DNA of 64,000 nucleotides from Streptomyces drozdowiczii (GTDB lineage Bacteria > Actinomycetota > Actinomycetes > Streptomycetales > Streptomycetaceae). Location: assembly GCF_026167665.1 (NCBI RefSeq), contig NZ_CP098740.1, forward strand, positions 4,464,001 through 4,528,000. Direction: 5' to 3'. The position numbers and the translations under genes were made by a program. Every line of letters begins with the position of its first letter. Within the stretch, counting starts at the first letter, position 1. Shown here in pieces: positions 51,135-59,999 of this stretch. Below the pieces are notes generated by a model. It ran no database searches. It was not told where the DNA came from and saw only the letters and a list, made by a program, of their open reading frames with translations.

Positions 51135-52469
51135 TCAACAACTCCAGCGCACCCGGTGTTCCGCCAGATGCGCCAGCACCGCGTGGTTCGCCTCCCAGCC
51201 GTCCGGGAACTTCACCGTGACGCCCAGCTGGACCGGCTCCGTCGACGGATGCTCGTCCAGCAGCTCCGCGACGCCCTCCCGGCAGACCACGACGCACGCG
51301 TGCCGGTGCCGGGACGCCAGCACGCACAGGCGGCCCGTCTCCAGGTGGAACGCGGTGGCGTCCGGCCGCCCCGACAGCGGGTGCAGCACCACCGTCACAT
51401 CGAACTCGCGGCCCTGGAGCCGGTTCGCCGTATCCACCGCGACCCCCGTCACGCCCAGCTCCGCGAGCGCCGCCCGCACCGCCGCCGCCTGGTCGCGGTG
51501 GGCCGTGCCGACCGCCACCCGGTCCGCCGTCACCGGGGCCGGGTCCGGCGACCGCTCACTGGTGGCCGCCCCGCCCCGGTCCAGCAGCCGACGCACCACC
51601 AGGGCGACCGCCCGCACCGCCTCCGGGTCGGTGCGCGGGGTGCGCCGGGCCGGCAGTTCGAGCAGCCCCCAGCCGGACTCCGCCGCCTCGTCCAGCACCC
51701 GGTCCGCCGCCGACCCGTCCGACGCCACCCCGAAGGACAGTCGCCGGTCGCCGTGGTCCGTACCGCTGCGGAACGGGGTGTACGGGTAGAACGCGTCCGA
51801 CACCAGCGGCGCGGCCGAGGCCGGGAGCCGCCAGGAGACCGGCAGCCGGTGCTGCGGCAGCTCCGGATTGTGCGCGAGCAGGGTGCTCACCGCACTGGCC
51901 GAAGGGTCGTAGCTCAGCCCCGCCCACTGGTCCGCGCCGACGATCGAGAACGGGTCCAACTGGCCCGGATCGCCCACGAACAGCGCCCGCTCGAAGAGCC
52001 CGGCCACGGCGAGCAGCGCGTCCGAGCGCATCTGGTACGCCTCGTCCACGATCGCGTGCCCCCACGGCTCCACGTTCTTCACATGGGCCCACTTCGCCGC
52101 CGTCGAGATGACCACGTCGAGCCCGGCCAGATCCGCCGCCTTCGCCGACTTCCGTACGTTCGCCAGGCCGTCGAGCACCTTGTCGTACGGATCGGAGTCG
52201 CTGCTGTGCAGCCGGCCCACCGGCAGCTCCGGGTCCTTCTCCGCGAGCCGCACCACCAGGTCGTCCACCTGGGCGTTCGTCTGGGCGACCACCATCAGCG
52301 GCCGGCCCGCCGCGGCCAGCTCCAGCGCCGCGCGCACCACGAGCGTCGACTTGCCGGCGCCCGGCGGGGAGTCCACCACGACGCCCCGGGCCGTGCCGTT
52401 CAGCGTGTCGTCCAGGATCTTCGCGGTGGCCAGGCCCGCCGCCGCGCCCGGGTCGAATACGGCCGTCAC
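51135..52469 (-). CDS. SF1 (Upf1/DNA2/NAM7-like) helicase, third gene of a nuclease-helicase operon
   Basis: From GTG 52469 (GTGA overlap with the upstream stop) the protein has 444 residues. Motif I is VVVDSPPGAGKSTLVV, motif II HAIVDEAYQM, motif III ALFVGDPGQLDPFSIVGADQ, motif IV/V region AVDTANRLQGREFDVTVVLH and motif VI LCVLASRHRHACVVV. The layout fits a compact 5'-3' SF1B helicase of the DNA2/Upf1 group. Coupled genes encode an unknown 538-residue protein and an Fe-S nuclease, so together they could process DNA ends like a split DNA2 or AddAB. Repair, recombination and defence are all possible. Confidence 0.82.
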   Translation of the reverse strand: MTAVFDPGAAAGLATAKILDDTLNGTARGVVVDSPPGAGKSTLVVRAALELAAAGRPLMVVAQTNAQVDDLVVRLAEKDPELPVGRLHSSDSDPYDKVLDGLANVRKSAKAADLAGLDVVISTAAKWAHVKNVEPWGHAIVDEAYQMRSDALLAVAGLFERALFVGDPGQLDPFSIVGADQWAGLSYDPSASAVSTLLAHNPELPQHRLPVSWRLPASAAPLVSDAFYPYTPFRSGTDHGDRRLSFGVASDGSAADRVLDEAAESGWGLLELPARRTPRTDPEAVRAVALVVRRLLDRGGAATSERSPDPAPVTADRVAVGTAHRDQAAAVRAALAELGVTGVAVDTANRLQGREFDVTVVLHPLSGRPDATAFHLETGRLCVLASRHRHACVVVCREGVAELLDEHPSTEPVQLGVTVKFPDGWEANHAVLAHLAEHRVRWSC

Positions 52470-54082
52470 AACAGGTCCTCCGGGGTCACGGGATCGGGCA
52501 GCTCGGATGCTTCGAGGCCGCCCGGCGGACCGCCGTGGGTCCACGGGGTATCCTCCGCGTCCGGCAGCTGCGGTCCGCCGCGCTGGTCGTGCTCGAACAG
52601 GGTCCAGGCGATCCGGTCGCCCGGCTCCGGGACCGACCCGGGCGCCGGCTCCTTGCCGCGCCCCATCCGGTCCGTGATCCGCAGCACCAGCGAGAGCGCG
52701 CCGTCCTCGTCCGCCCCGTCCGCCGGGGTGTACGCCACGAACTCGGCGGTCTGCGGCTTGCCGTCCAGCGAGCGGTAGACCTTCACCCCCGCGCCCAGCT
52801 GCGGCCGCTCCTCGGTCCGGACCGTGACCAGCGGGCGCGGCGAGGGCCGCTTCGACTCGCTGTACGCCATCTCCACCGCGCTCACCTCGGCGAGGAACGC
52901 CTCACCGGCGAGCCGCCGGCCCGCCAGGACGAGCGGATCGTCCAGCGCCTCCTGCGCCTCCAGCTGCGCCTGGGCCGTCTCCCGGGCGGCCAGCTTGCGG
53001 GCGGCCGTCACCGCGTCGTCCCGGCGCGGCTGGGGCGGCTCGCCGGAGCGCACCCGGTCGCGGTGGGCGGTGAACGACCAGCGGTCCCGGGTCCAGCGGT
53101 CCTCGGTCCTGGACCCCTCGGGCAGCTCCCGCAGCAGGTCGAGACCCCGCCACACCGCGTCCCAGGTCGGCAGCAGCACCCCGGCGAGCAGCGCCCTGAT
53201 CTCGCGCTCGGCCCCGGACAGCTCGGCCAGCCGGGCATCGGCGGCGAGCCCGTCCTCGGCCGCCGCGAACGAGGCGCGCGCCCGGTCGTACTTCTCGATC
53301 GCCGGGGCCAGCAGCCGGTTGTCGAAATCCGGGTCGGTGGCCGGGCCGGCCGGCGGGCACAGCAGCTGCCCCGCCTCGTCCCGGGCCAGCTCCGCCCGGA
53401 GCGCCGCCTCCGCGCCGGACTCGCCGGCCGGCGGGTCGATCCAGGCGAGCAGGGCCCCCAGATGCTGGTCCTCCAGATTCGACTGGCCGGTCGCCCAGTG
53501 CCGGTTCAGGAGATCGGTGCAGGCCAGCAGCAGCGAGGAGCCGGGGACCCGGGCCCGCTCCCCGTAATGCGTCAGCCAGCGGCCGAGGAGCGGGACCCGG
53601 GCGGGCGCCGGATACGGCGTGTCCGGGTCGTCCTCGGCGGTCCGCCGGAAGCGCATCGAGCGGCCGAGCAGCCGGACGAACTCGATGCCCGCCCGGCTCG
53701 GGACGACGATCTGCGCCGCGTCCACGCACAGCTCCGTCTCGACCTTGACCCGCTTCCCGGTCGCCGGATCGGTCTCGTTGCGCTCGGCGGGCTCGATGAC
53801 GTCCGCGTACGCCTCGATGTGCGGCAGGACCGCCTCGGCCAGCTCGGCGAGGAACGCGAACCGCAGGTCCCGGTCGCGCGGCTGGGCGACGGCCAGCAGC
53901 CGGGGCGCCTCCCGGTCCGTGCCGACGAGCGCGCCGAGCGGGGCGCCCGCCTCGCCCGCCGTGGTCAGCGGCACCAGGACGAGCGGCCGGTCGGTCAGCC
54001 GGCGGTGGCGCACGGTGGCCGTCGGCCGCGCCCGGCCGCTCTCCACCGCCTCCAGCCGGGCCAGGGTGTTGATCAGCGACAT
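52466..54082 (-). CDS. unknown 538-residue protein of the nuclease-helicase operon
   Basis: ATG 54082 overlaps the end of the nuclease gene by 10 bp and the stop overlaps the helicase start, so all three genes are coupled. The protein has an alpha/beta N-terminal part (LTDRPLVLVPLTTAGEAGAP), a helical middle with CTDLLNRHWATGQSNLEDQH and a Gln/Glu-rich coiled stretch (LAARETAQAQLEAQEALDDP). A beta-rich C-terminal domain follows (QLGAGVKVYRSLDGKPQTAE). No catalytic motif is visible. It probably bridges the nuclease and helicase subunits; this is inference from gene order. Confidence 0.75.
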   Translation of the reverse strand: MSLINTLARLEAVESGRARPTATVRHRRLTDRPLVLVPLTTAGEAGAPLGALVGTDREAPRLLAVAQPRDRDLRFAFLAELAEAVLPHIEAYADVIEPAERNETDPATGKRVKVETELCVDAAQIVVPSRAGIEFVRLLGRSMRFRRTAEDDPDTPYPAPARVPLLGRWLTHYGERARVPGSSLLLACTDLLNRHWATGQSNLEDQHLGALLAWIDPPAGESGAEAALRAELARDEAGQLLCPPAGPATDPDFDNRLLAPAIEKYDRARASFAAAEDGLAADARLAELSGAEREIRALLAGVLLPTWDAVWRGLDLLRELPEGSRTEDRWTRDRWSFTAHRDRVRSGEPPQPRRDDAVTAARKLAARETAQAQLEAQEALDDPLVLAGRRLAGEAFLAEVSAVEMAYSESKRPSPRPLVTVRTEERPQLGAGVKVYRSLDGKPQTAEFVAYTPADGADEDGALSLVLRITDRMGRGKEPAPGSVPEPGDRIAWTLFEHDQRGGPQLPDAEDTPWTHGGPPGGLEASELPDPVTPEDLL

Positions 54083-55314
54083 GCGGCGCGCCCCTCCAGT
54101 GCCTCGGCGCGCAGGGCCGCCGCGCGGCGCAGGGCGGCGACCGCCGGATCGGCCGGGTCGCCCTCCTTGCCCGCGGCGGCCGCCAGCACCCCGGCGACCG
54201 TCGTCAGGCCGCCCAACTCGCCCCGCACCCCGCGCCCCAGCGCCTCCACGGCGCCCTCGGACCGCGCCCGGGCCCGGCAGTGGAAGGCCAGCTCGCAGGC
54301 GGACAGGCACTCCGGCGCATAGGCCGCGGCGACCGACTCGACCGCCGACTCCAGGTCCTCGGGGGAGCGCTCCGGGTCGAACGAGGCGCCCTCGGGGAGG
54401 GCGGCGGCGATCTCCTCGACGCGGGTGAGCCGGGTCAGCTGGCGGCGGGTGACGGCGCGCTGCTTGCGTACGTCCATGACGGAGGCGGCCGGCAGGTTCG
54501 AGAAGTCCTTCGGGCACACCAGCAGCACCCGGTGGCCCACCCGCGCCCCGTCCGTGACCTCCGCGACCCGTTCGAGGGCCAGTACGTACACCGCGGACTG
54601 GCGGGCGGCCGCGCCCACCTTCGCCGCGTCCGCCGAGCCGTCGATCATGGGGAACGACTTGATCTCGACGACCGTCCAGGTGCCGTCCGGATGCACCACG
54701 ACCGCGTCCGGCTCCAGATAGGCGGGGGAGCCCGCCACCTCCAGGGCCAGCATCGGGTGGTCGAGCAGCGCCCAGCCCCCGGCCTCCGTCGCCTCGCGCA
54801 GCGCCAGCGCGGTCCTGGCCGCGCGGCCCTCGGGCCCGGCGGCGGTCAGATCGGGCGTCGCCACCTCGCGCGGCGGTTCACCGGAGCCGCCGAGCCGCTC
54901 GTGCAGCAGCCGCATCAGCTCCGTACCGCCGTCGGCCTTGACCCGGGCCTCGAAGGCGTTGCCCCGCATGAAGGCGAACTGGGACTGGCCGAACGGGGCC
55001 GGTGAGCCCAGCGCGGAGGCGAGCGCGCCCTTGTCGACCCCGGCCCCGTCGAGCAGGGCGCGGCGCTTGCAGCCCGGGTTCGCGGCGAGGGCGGCGAGCG
55101 CGCGGGCGTCCAGCGGGCGCGGGGCGACCGCCGGGCCTCTCAGCTCAGCGAGTCGCTGCCGCAGGGTCCCCGTCGGGGGTGCGTCCCGACCGGTCGGCGC
55201 CGTCGGCCCGGGCAGGCGGGCCGGCCGCTGCTGCCGCGTCGGATGGTTCTGCGGAGGAGGTCCGCTGGCCGGGGATTCGCTCACCCGCCGAAGTCTCGCA
55301 CCCGGCACTGACAT
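54073..55314 (-). CDS. Cas4/AddB-like RecB-family nuclease with probable 4Fe-4S cluster
   Basis: The 413-residue protein shows the RecB nuclease signature: MRGNAFEARVK (G-FE motif, about 116-126), PDAVVV with Asp203, TVVEIKSF with Glu217 and Lys219, and ARQSAVY (QxxxY, 239-243). Cys82 (NPGCKRRAL) lies before the nuclease core and Cys336, Cys340 and Cys346 (ECLSACELAFHCRA) after it. This is the 1+3 spacing of Fe-S clusters in Cas4, AddB and DNA2. ATG 55314 has GGAG at eight bases; GTG 55284 is an alternative. The first ~170 bp overlap the PAP2 gene on the same strand, which is unusual. It heads the three-gene operon. Confidence 0.8.
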   Translation of the reverse strand: MSVPGARLRRVSESPASGPPPQNHPTRQQRPARLPGPTAPTGRDAPPTGTLRQRLAELRGPAVAPRPLDARALAALAANPGCKRRALLDGAGVDKGALASALGSPAPFGQSQFAFMRGNAFEARVKADGGTELMRLLHERLGGSGEPPREVATPDLTAAGPEGRAARTALALREATEAGGWALLDHPMLALEVAGSPAYLEPDAVVVHPDGTWTVVEIKSFPMIDGSADAAKVGAAARQSAVYVLALERVAEVTDGARVGHRVLLVCPKDFSNLPAASVMDVRKQRAVTRRQLTRLTRVEEIAAALPEGASFDPERSPEDLESAVESVAAAYAPECLSACELAFHCRARARSEGAVEALGRGVRGELGGLTTVAGVLAAAAGKEGDPADPAVAALRRAAALRAEALEGRAACR

Positions 55315-56116
55315 CCGGGGACTCCGTCGTCGCGGAAGACCGCGGGAACCAGGACAGGACGGCGGCCTTGACCCGGTCGGCGAGGCGCATCACGGGCCGG
55401 GCGAGCAGCGCCCCGACACCCATCACGGCGCAGCCGGCGACCGCGTCGAGCAGATAGTGGTTGGCGGTGCCCATCACGACGAACGTGGTGATCAGCGGGT
55501 ACGCGATGCCCGCGGCGCGCAGCGCGGGGTGCTTGGCGTGGCGCCACAGCAGGATGCCGCACCACAGCGCCCACCCCACATGGAGGCTGGGCATCGCCGC
55601 GTACTGGTTGGTCATCCCGCCCATGCCGCGCGGGGCGCTCGCCTCCGTGCCCCACCAGCCGTACGAGCTGTACTGCGCCATCGTGTCCACGAAGCCGTGC
55701 TTCGCGTCCAGCAGCCTCGGCGGGCACGTCGGCATCAGCGTGAAGCCGATCAGACCGAGCATCGTGGAGGTCATCAGCCAGGTGCGGGCCCTGCGGTACG
55801 CGGCCGAGTGGCGGCGGAACATCCAGATCAGGACGGCCGGGGTGACCACGTAGTGCAGGGAGGCGTACGCGAAGTCGGACGGTATGCCTATGGAGGGGTG
55901 CGCCGTGAAGAGGCGGTTGAGCGGGTGCTCCGCGTTCAGGAAGAGCGCCTTCTCCACGCGCAGGATGCTCAGGCCGTGGTCCACGGCCGTGGACACGTCA
56001 CCGCGTGCGAGCAGGCGGCCGCCGGAGTACGCCGCGTACACCAGGGCCAGGAGCGGCAGCTCGGTCCACCAGCGGGGCCGGTGGCGCGGAGCGGGCGCGG
56101 TGGTGGCGTGCGGCAT
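55145..56116 (-). CDS. PAP2-superfamily membrane phosphatase / inositolphosphotransferase-like protein
   Basis: ATG 56116 follows GGAG at nine bases; upstream ATGs at 56131 and 56134 lack a signal. The 323-residue protein has about six hydrophobic segments and PAP2 motifs MPSLHVGWALWCGILLW and MGTANHYLLDAVAGCAVMGV (catalytic His residues). The N-terminal region (AVDHGLSILRVEKALFLNAE) fits the AUR1/inositol-phosphoryl-transfer branch. It probably acts on a lipid phosphate at the membrane. The last ~70 residues are hydrophilic and overlap the nuclease gene, so the true C-terminus may be shorter. Confidence 0.82.
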   Translation of the reverse strand: MPHATTAPAPRHRPRWWTELPLLALVYAAYSGGRLLARGDVSTAVDHGLSILRVEKALFLNAEHPLNRLFTAHPSIGIPSDFAYASLHYVVTPAVLIWMFRRHSAAYRRARTWLMTSTMLGLIGFTLMPTCPPRLLDAKHGFVDTMAQYSSYGWWGTEASAPRGMGGMTNQYAAMPSLHVGWALWCGILLWRHAKHPALRAAGIAYPLITTFVVMGTANHYLLDAVAGCAVMGVGALLARPVMRLADRVKAAVLSWFPRSSATTESPDVSAGCETSAGERIPGQRTSSAEPSDAAAAAGPPARADGADRSGRTPDGDPAAATR

Positions 56117-56353
56117 CCGGAACTTCTCCATCATGTGTTCATGCGGCCGACTGCGGGCGTTCAACCGTACGGTGCGCGTCGGGCGCGTGTCCCCCGGGGT
56201 GTGGTCGGCACCCCTCAGCTGCGTCGATTCATCTGTGGTCAGTGGGACGCCGTCGCGGCCCCCCGGGTTGCCTCATGGGCAGATACGGGATGATGGGAAC
56301 AAGGTCTCAGATTCCGCATCCCAGGTCCCAGCTTTTTCAGGGAGAACCCTTTT

Positions 56354-56950
56354 ATGGCACCGCGCATCCTGCTCGCCCGGCACGGGCAGACGGAATGGTC
56401 CCTCAACGGCAGGCACACCGGCAGGACGGACATTCCGCTGCTCGACGCCGGACGCGAGGGGGCCAAGCTGCTCGGTGAGCGGCTGCACCGGGGGCCGTGG
56501 ACGGAGCTCGACGGCCTGGAGGTGCGCACCAGCCCGCTCGTCCGGGCCGCCGAGACCTGCGAGCTGGCGGGCTTCGGCGACCGCGCCGAGCGGTGGGACG
56601 CGCTGATGGAGTGGGACTACGGGGCGTACGAGGGGATGACGCCGGCCGAGATCAAGGCGGGCCGTCCGGACTGGTTCATCTGGCGCGACGGGGTGCCGGA
56701 GGGCGAGAACACCGCCGAGGTGTCGGCCCGGGCCGACGAGATCGTGGAGTGGGCGCGCTCCGCCGACCGGGACGTCCTGGTCTTCGCCCATGGCCACATC
56801 CTCCGGGCGCTCGGCGCACGCTGGCTGGGCGAGGACATCGCCTTCGGCGCCCGCATCTGGCTGGCGCCGACGTCGCTGTCGGTGCTGGGGTGGGCGTACG
56901 GGGCCCCGGCGATCCAGAAATGGAACGACACGGGGCACCTTGAGCGGTGA
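56354..56950 (+). CDS. histidine phosphatase family protein (phosphoglycerate mutase-like)
   Basis: The 198-residue protein begins with the catalytic [20 protein letters not shown] (RHG motif, phospho-His) and has [33 protein letters not shown] and the second catalytic His in [20 protein letters not shown]. It belongs to the small-molecule acid phosphatase branch. Substrate is unknown. ATG 56354 has GGAG ten bases upstream. It is divergent from the PAP2 gene and convergent with the XRE-TPR regulator gene. Confidence 0.9.
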   Translation: MAPRILLARHGQTEWSLNGRHTGRTDIPLLDAGREGAKLLGERLHRGPWTELDGLEVRTSPLVRAAETCELAGFGDRAERWDALMEWDYGAYEGMTPAEIKAGRPDWFIWRDGVPEGENTAEVSARADEIVEWARSADRDVLVFAHGHILRALGARWLGEDIAFGARIWLAPTSLSVLGWAYGAPAIQKWNDTGHLER

Positions 56951-56963
56951 GCCATGGGGTTCG

Positions 56964-57007
56964 GCCCGTCCGGGGCGCGGGGTTCCGTCCTCAAACGCCG
57001 GACGGGC
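56964..57007. terminator. hairpin of a Streptomyces intergenic repeat type
   Basis: GCCCGTCCGG (56964-56973) and CCGGACGGGC (56998-57007) form a perfect 10-bp stem. The right arm with CCTCAAACG is a sequence I recognise as very common between Streptomyces genes. It also provides the last codons and the TGA stop of the converging regulator gene. Confidence 0.65.
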
Positions 57008-58370
57008 TGGGGTCGGCCGGGCAGGCGGGCACGCTCGCGTAGCGGTCCAGGAAGTCGCGTACCGGGGAAGTCGCCCCCGTCCGGGGCCCCAGGGCCCCCA
57101 CCGTGTCGTGGAGTATCGCGCGGATGCGGGAGGACTGGACCTCGTCCAGGAGGTCCAGGACCGCGTGGCCGGCCGCGGCCGCCTCCTCGGGGCGGCCCCC
57201 GCGGGCCAGGTCCCAGGTCAGCTCCGCGCGGTAGAGCGCGAGGTTCCGGGTGAAGTGGGAATCCTGGAGCCGGACCGCCCGCTCCGCGTGCCGCGCGGCC
57301 CTGGCCCAGTCGCCGAGCGCGGCCCAGCACTGGGCCTCCAGCATCTCCAGCTCCGCCTCGCGGAAGAAGCTCATCCACTCCGGGTCCGCCCCCGAAGGCC
57401 CCCGCGAGAACGCGGCATGCGCCCGCCCGAGCGCCCGCTCGCAGCCCGTACGGTCCCCGAGCCCCGCCCGGCCCCCCGCCTCCCGCAGCGCGAGCAGCGC
57501 CCGCAGCCGGGGCGAGCCCAGCGGCTCGGCGGCCCGCTGACCGGCCTCCGCCGCCCGCACCGCCTCACGCGGCCGCCCCGTGTCGCGGGCCAGGAAGGAC
57601 ACGTTGCAGAACGCGTGCGCCTCCAGCGCCGGATCACCGGCGACCCGCGCGGTGGCCAGCGCCTCCGCGTAATGCGAGCGGGCGTCCTCGAAGCGGCCCG
57701 AGTCATGGGCCAGCCAGCCCACCGAGATGGCCAGCTCACCGGCGCCGGAGTGCAGCCGGTCCGCCGTGGAGCGCCGGCTCACCGTCCCCGCGTCGAGCAG
57801 CGCGTAAGCCGCCCGCAGGGGCTGCGAGGCGCGCCGGTAGAGCCAGTCGCCGCCGTGCCGGTCGTCCAGCACCCGGATCTGCCGCACCGCCCGCTCGACG
57901 GCGCTCACCTCCGAATCGCCGACCCGGCGTTGCAGGGGCAGGGCGGCGGCCGGGCCGTTGAGGCCCAGCCCCAGGGAGACGGCCGCCACCGCGGTGGTGC
58001 CGCTCGTCATGAACACGCGACGCAGCACGTCGCTCTCCTCGTCGTCGCCACCGGGCTCCGGCGGCGGGGCAGTCGGGGGCGGGGCGTCCACCGCGGACCT
58101 GGCCGCCCGCCCGCGTACCGAAGCGCGGGGCGAGAAGCCCAGGTCCTCCAGGGTCGTCCCGGGGAACATGTGCAGGAAGACCCGCTCGTACGCGTAGTTG
58201 GGACAGCGGATCTCGCCGGACTCCACGCGCCCGATATAGCGGGCGTCGCACGCGACCTGCTCGCCGATCTCGCGAGCGGACCGGCGTACCGCGGCAGCGA
58301 ACTCCCCGGCGGAGCGCGGACCGCGCAGCCGCCGGAAGGCGAGGTTGGGAACTGCCCGTGTCGACACCAT
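56991..58370 (-). CDS. XRE-family regulator with TPR domain
   Basis: ATG 58370 has GAGAGGG at nine bases. The 459-residue protein has an N-terminal XRE helix-turn-helix (AGEFAAAVRRSAREIGEQVA, CDARYIGRVESGEIRCPNYA), a short Pro-rich linker, one hydrophobic patch (TTAVAAVSLGLGLNGPAAAL) and a long TPR-like region (FEDARSHYAEALATARVAGD, AARHAERAVRLQDSHFTRNL). This is a large Streptomyces regulator family; the TPR part may bind peptides or partner proteins. A divergently encoded small protein is its likely partner or target. Confidence 0.85.
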   Translation of the reverse strand: MVSTRAVPNLAFRRLRGPRSAGEFAAAVRRSAREIGEQVACDARYIGRVESGEIRCPNYAYERVFLHMFPGTTLEDLGFSPRASVRGRAARSAVDAPPPTAPPPEPGGDDEESDVLRRVFMTSGTTAVAAVSLGLGLNGPAAALPLQRRVGDSEVSAVERAVRQIRVLDDRHGGDWLYRRASQPLRAAYALLDAGTVSRRSTADRLHSGAGELAISVGWLAHDSGRFEDARSHYAEALATARVAGDPALEAHAFCNVSFLARDTGRPREAVRAAEAGQRAAEPLGSPRLRALLALREAGGRAGLGDRTGCERALGRAHAAFSRGPSGADPEWMSFFREAELEMLEAQCWAALGDWARAARHAERAVRLQDSHFTRNLALYRAELTWDLARGGRPEEAAAAGHAVLDLLDEVQSSRIRAILHDTVGALGPRTGATSPVRDFLDRYASVPACPADPSPSGV

Positions 58371-58605
58371 GGCATGGCCCTCTCGGTGCGAGCCGGGCGA
58401 CGTTTCCGGTGTCCCGGCGGAGCAAGAACGTACCCGCTGTGACGAGACGCACGCGGAGCGTTTCCGGATGAACCGGGCATCTCGTCCGCGATCCGCCATG
58501 AACTGCCACCCTTTGCGGCGGTGTCGCACCGTAGCCCTTGACGCCATCGGCGCGTTGGTCCCTGTGGAGACGGAATACGGCTCCGGCGATGAGAGGAGAG
58601 GTCCC

Positions 58606-58998
58606 TTGTTGCACACCGATCTGCCGAACGGCGGCACGGCGGCCGCCGACGAACCCTGTGACCTGGTGACCGTGCCGGCCCGGCAGGGCCTGGAGGCCGT
58701 GGACATCCTGCGCCGGGGCGCGGCGCGGGACGTCGTGGGCCCGGTCATCCACGACGGCACCTGCGACACCCTCGGTTTCCTGGTGCCGCCGGGCACCGCG
58801 CAGGGCTGGGACGTACCGGGCAGCGCCTGTACGCGGACCGACGGCCGGGGGCTGCGCATCCCCGCCGAGCCGCCGGTCTCCGGCAGCGGCTGGCTGCTGC
58901 CGCCCGCGGAGGACACCCCGGTCACCGACCCGGCCGTGCTGCGCGTCGCGCTCGACCAGGCGGCCCGGCTCATCGAGGCCGCCGACAACTGCCGCTGA
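58606..58998 (+). CDS. conserved 130-residue hypothetical protein
   Basis: TTG 58606 follows GAGGAGAGG; the open frame extends further upstream but has no better start. The protein contains VTVPARQGLEAVDILRRGAA, VIHDGTCDTLGFLVPPGTAQ and a C-terminal helix LRVALDQAARLIEAADNC. It looks like the small partner proteins encoded divergently from XRE-TPR regulators in Streptomyces, but I recognise no named domain. It is soluble with no signal peptide. Confidence 0.7.
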   Translation: MLHTDLPNGGTAAADEPCDLVTVPARQGLEAVDILRRGAARDVVGPVIHDGTCDTLGFLVPPGTAQGWDVPGSACTRTDGRGLRIPAEPPVSGSGWLLPPAEDTPVTDPAVLRVALDQAARLIEAADNCR

Positions 58999-59067
58999 GC
59001 CGCACCGTCCCGGCGCACCGATAATGGCCGGACGGCGGGCCGCGCGGATCGGCCCGTCCCGGACACG

Positions 59068-59982
59068 GTGAGCAGTGGGCAGGGGCGAGAAGCAGTGGCA
59101 CGTCGAGGAGCGGCCGGCGACCGCAAGGGGCGCGCGGGCCGCGCGGCCCCGGAGAGCAACGTCTCCGAACCCGTGGAGGGCGGTCTCGCCGAACTCGTGC
59201 CCGACCGGGAGCGCCGGCGTGCCTGGACCCTGACGATCGACGGGGCCCCGCAGTCGCACGTCGACCTGGACGAACCGACGTACCTCTCCTTCGAGTACCA
59301 GCGCCGCATCGGCCACATCGCGGACCTCGTCGCGCCCGCCGGGCAGCCGCTGCACGTCGTGCACCTGGGCGGCGGGGCGTTCACGCTCGCCCGGTACATC
59401 GCCGCCACCCGCCCCCGGTCCACCCAGCAGATCATCGAGGTCGACGCGGCGCTCGTGCGGCTGGTCCGCCGCGAACTGCCGCTGGACCCGCAGGCCAGGA
59501 TCCGGGTCAGGTCCACCGACGCCCGCGCGGGGCTCGGCAGGATCCAGGACGGCTGGGCCGACCTCGTCATCGCGGACGTCTTCAGCGGCGCCCGCACCCC
59601 GGCGCACCTGACCAGCACCGAATTCCTCGCCGAGGTGCGCAGGGTCCTGAAGCCCGGCGGGAGTTACGTCGCCAACCTCGCGGACGGGCCGCCGCTGGCC
59701 CATCTGCGCGCCCAGATCGCCACCGCCGCCACGGTCTTCCCCGAACTCGCGCTCGCCGCCGACCCCACGGTGTGGCGGGGCCGCCGCTTCGGCAACGCCG
59801 TCCTGCTCGCCTCCGACACCGCGTTGGAGATCGCCCAGCTGACCCGCCGGGTCGCGACCGACCCGCACCCCGGACGCGTCGAACACGGCCGCGCCCTCGC
59901 GGACTTCACCGGCGGCGCGGCCCCGGTGCACGACGCGGACGCCCGCCCGTCACCGCCGCCGCCCCCGGACGCCTTCCGCTGA
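59068..59982 (+). CDS. spermidine-synthase-like S-adenosylmethionine-dependent protein
   Basis: The protein is about 300 residues from GTG 59068 (GTG 59095 also possible). The core has YLSFEYQRRIGHIADLVAPA, LHVVHLGGGAFTLARYIAAT (motif I), QQIIEVDAALVRLVRRELPL, WADLVIADVFSGARTPAHLT and VRRVLKPGGSYVANLADGPP. This is the polyamine-synthase/methyltransferase fold. The Asp of the aminopropyl-transfer motif is kept in ADVFSG, but substrate cannot be fixed; many Streptomyces homologues are called fused or orphan spermidine synthases. Confidence 0.85.
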   Translation: MSSGQGREAVARRGAAGDRKGRAGRAAPESNVSEPVEGGLAELVPDRERRRAWTLTIDGAPQSHVDLDEPTYLSFEYQRRIGHIADLVAPAGQPLHVVHLGGGAFTLARYIAATRPRSTQQIIEVDAALVRLVRRELPLDPQARIRVRSTDARAGLGRIQDGWADLVIADVFSGARTPAHLTSTEFLAEVRRVLKPGGSYVANLADGPPLAHLRAQIATAATVFPELALAADPTVWRGRRFGNAVLLASDTALEIAQLTRRVATDPHPGRVEHGRALADFTGGAAPVHDADARPSPPPPPDAFR

Positions 59983-59999
59983 CCTCTTCTCCGTACGAG

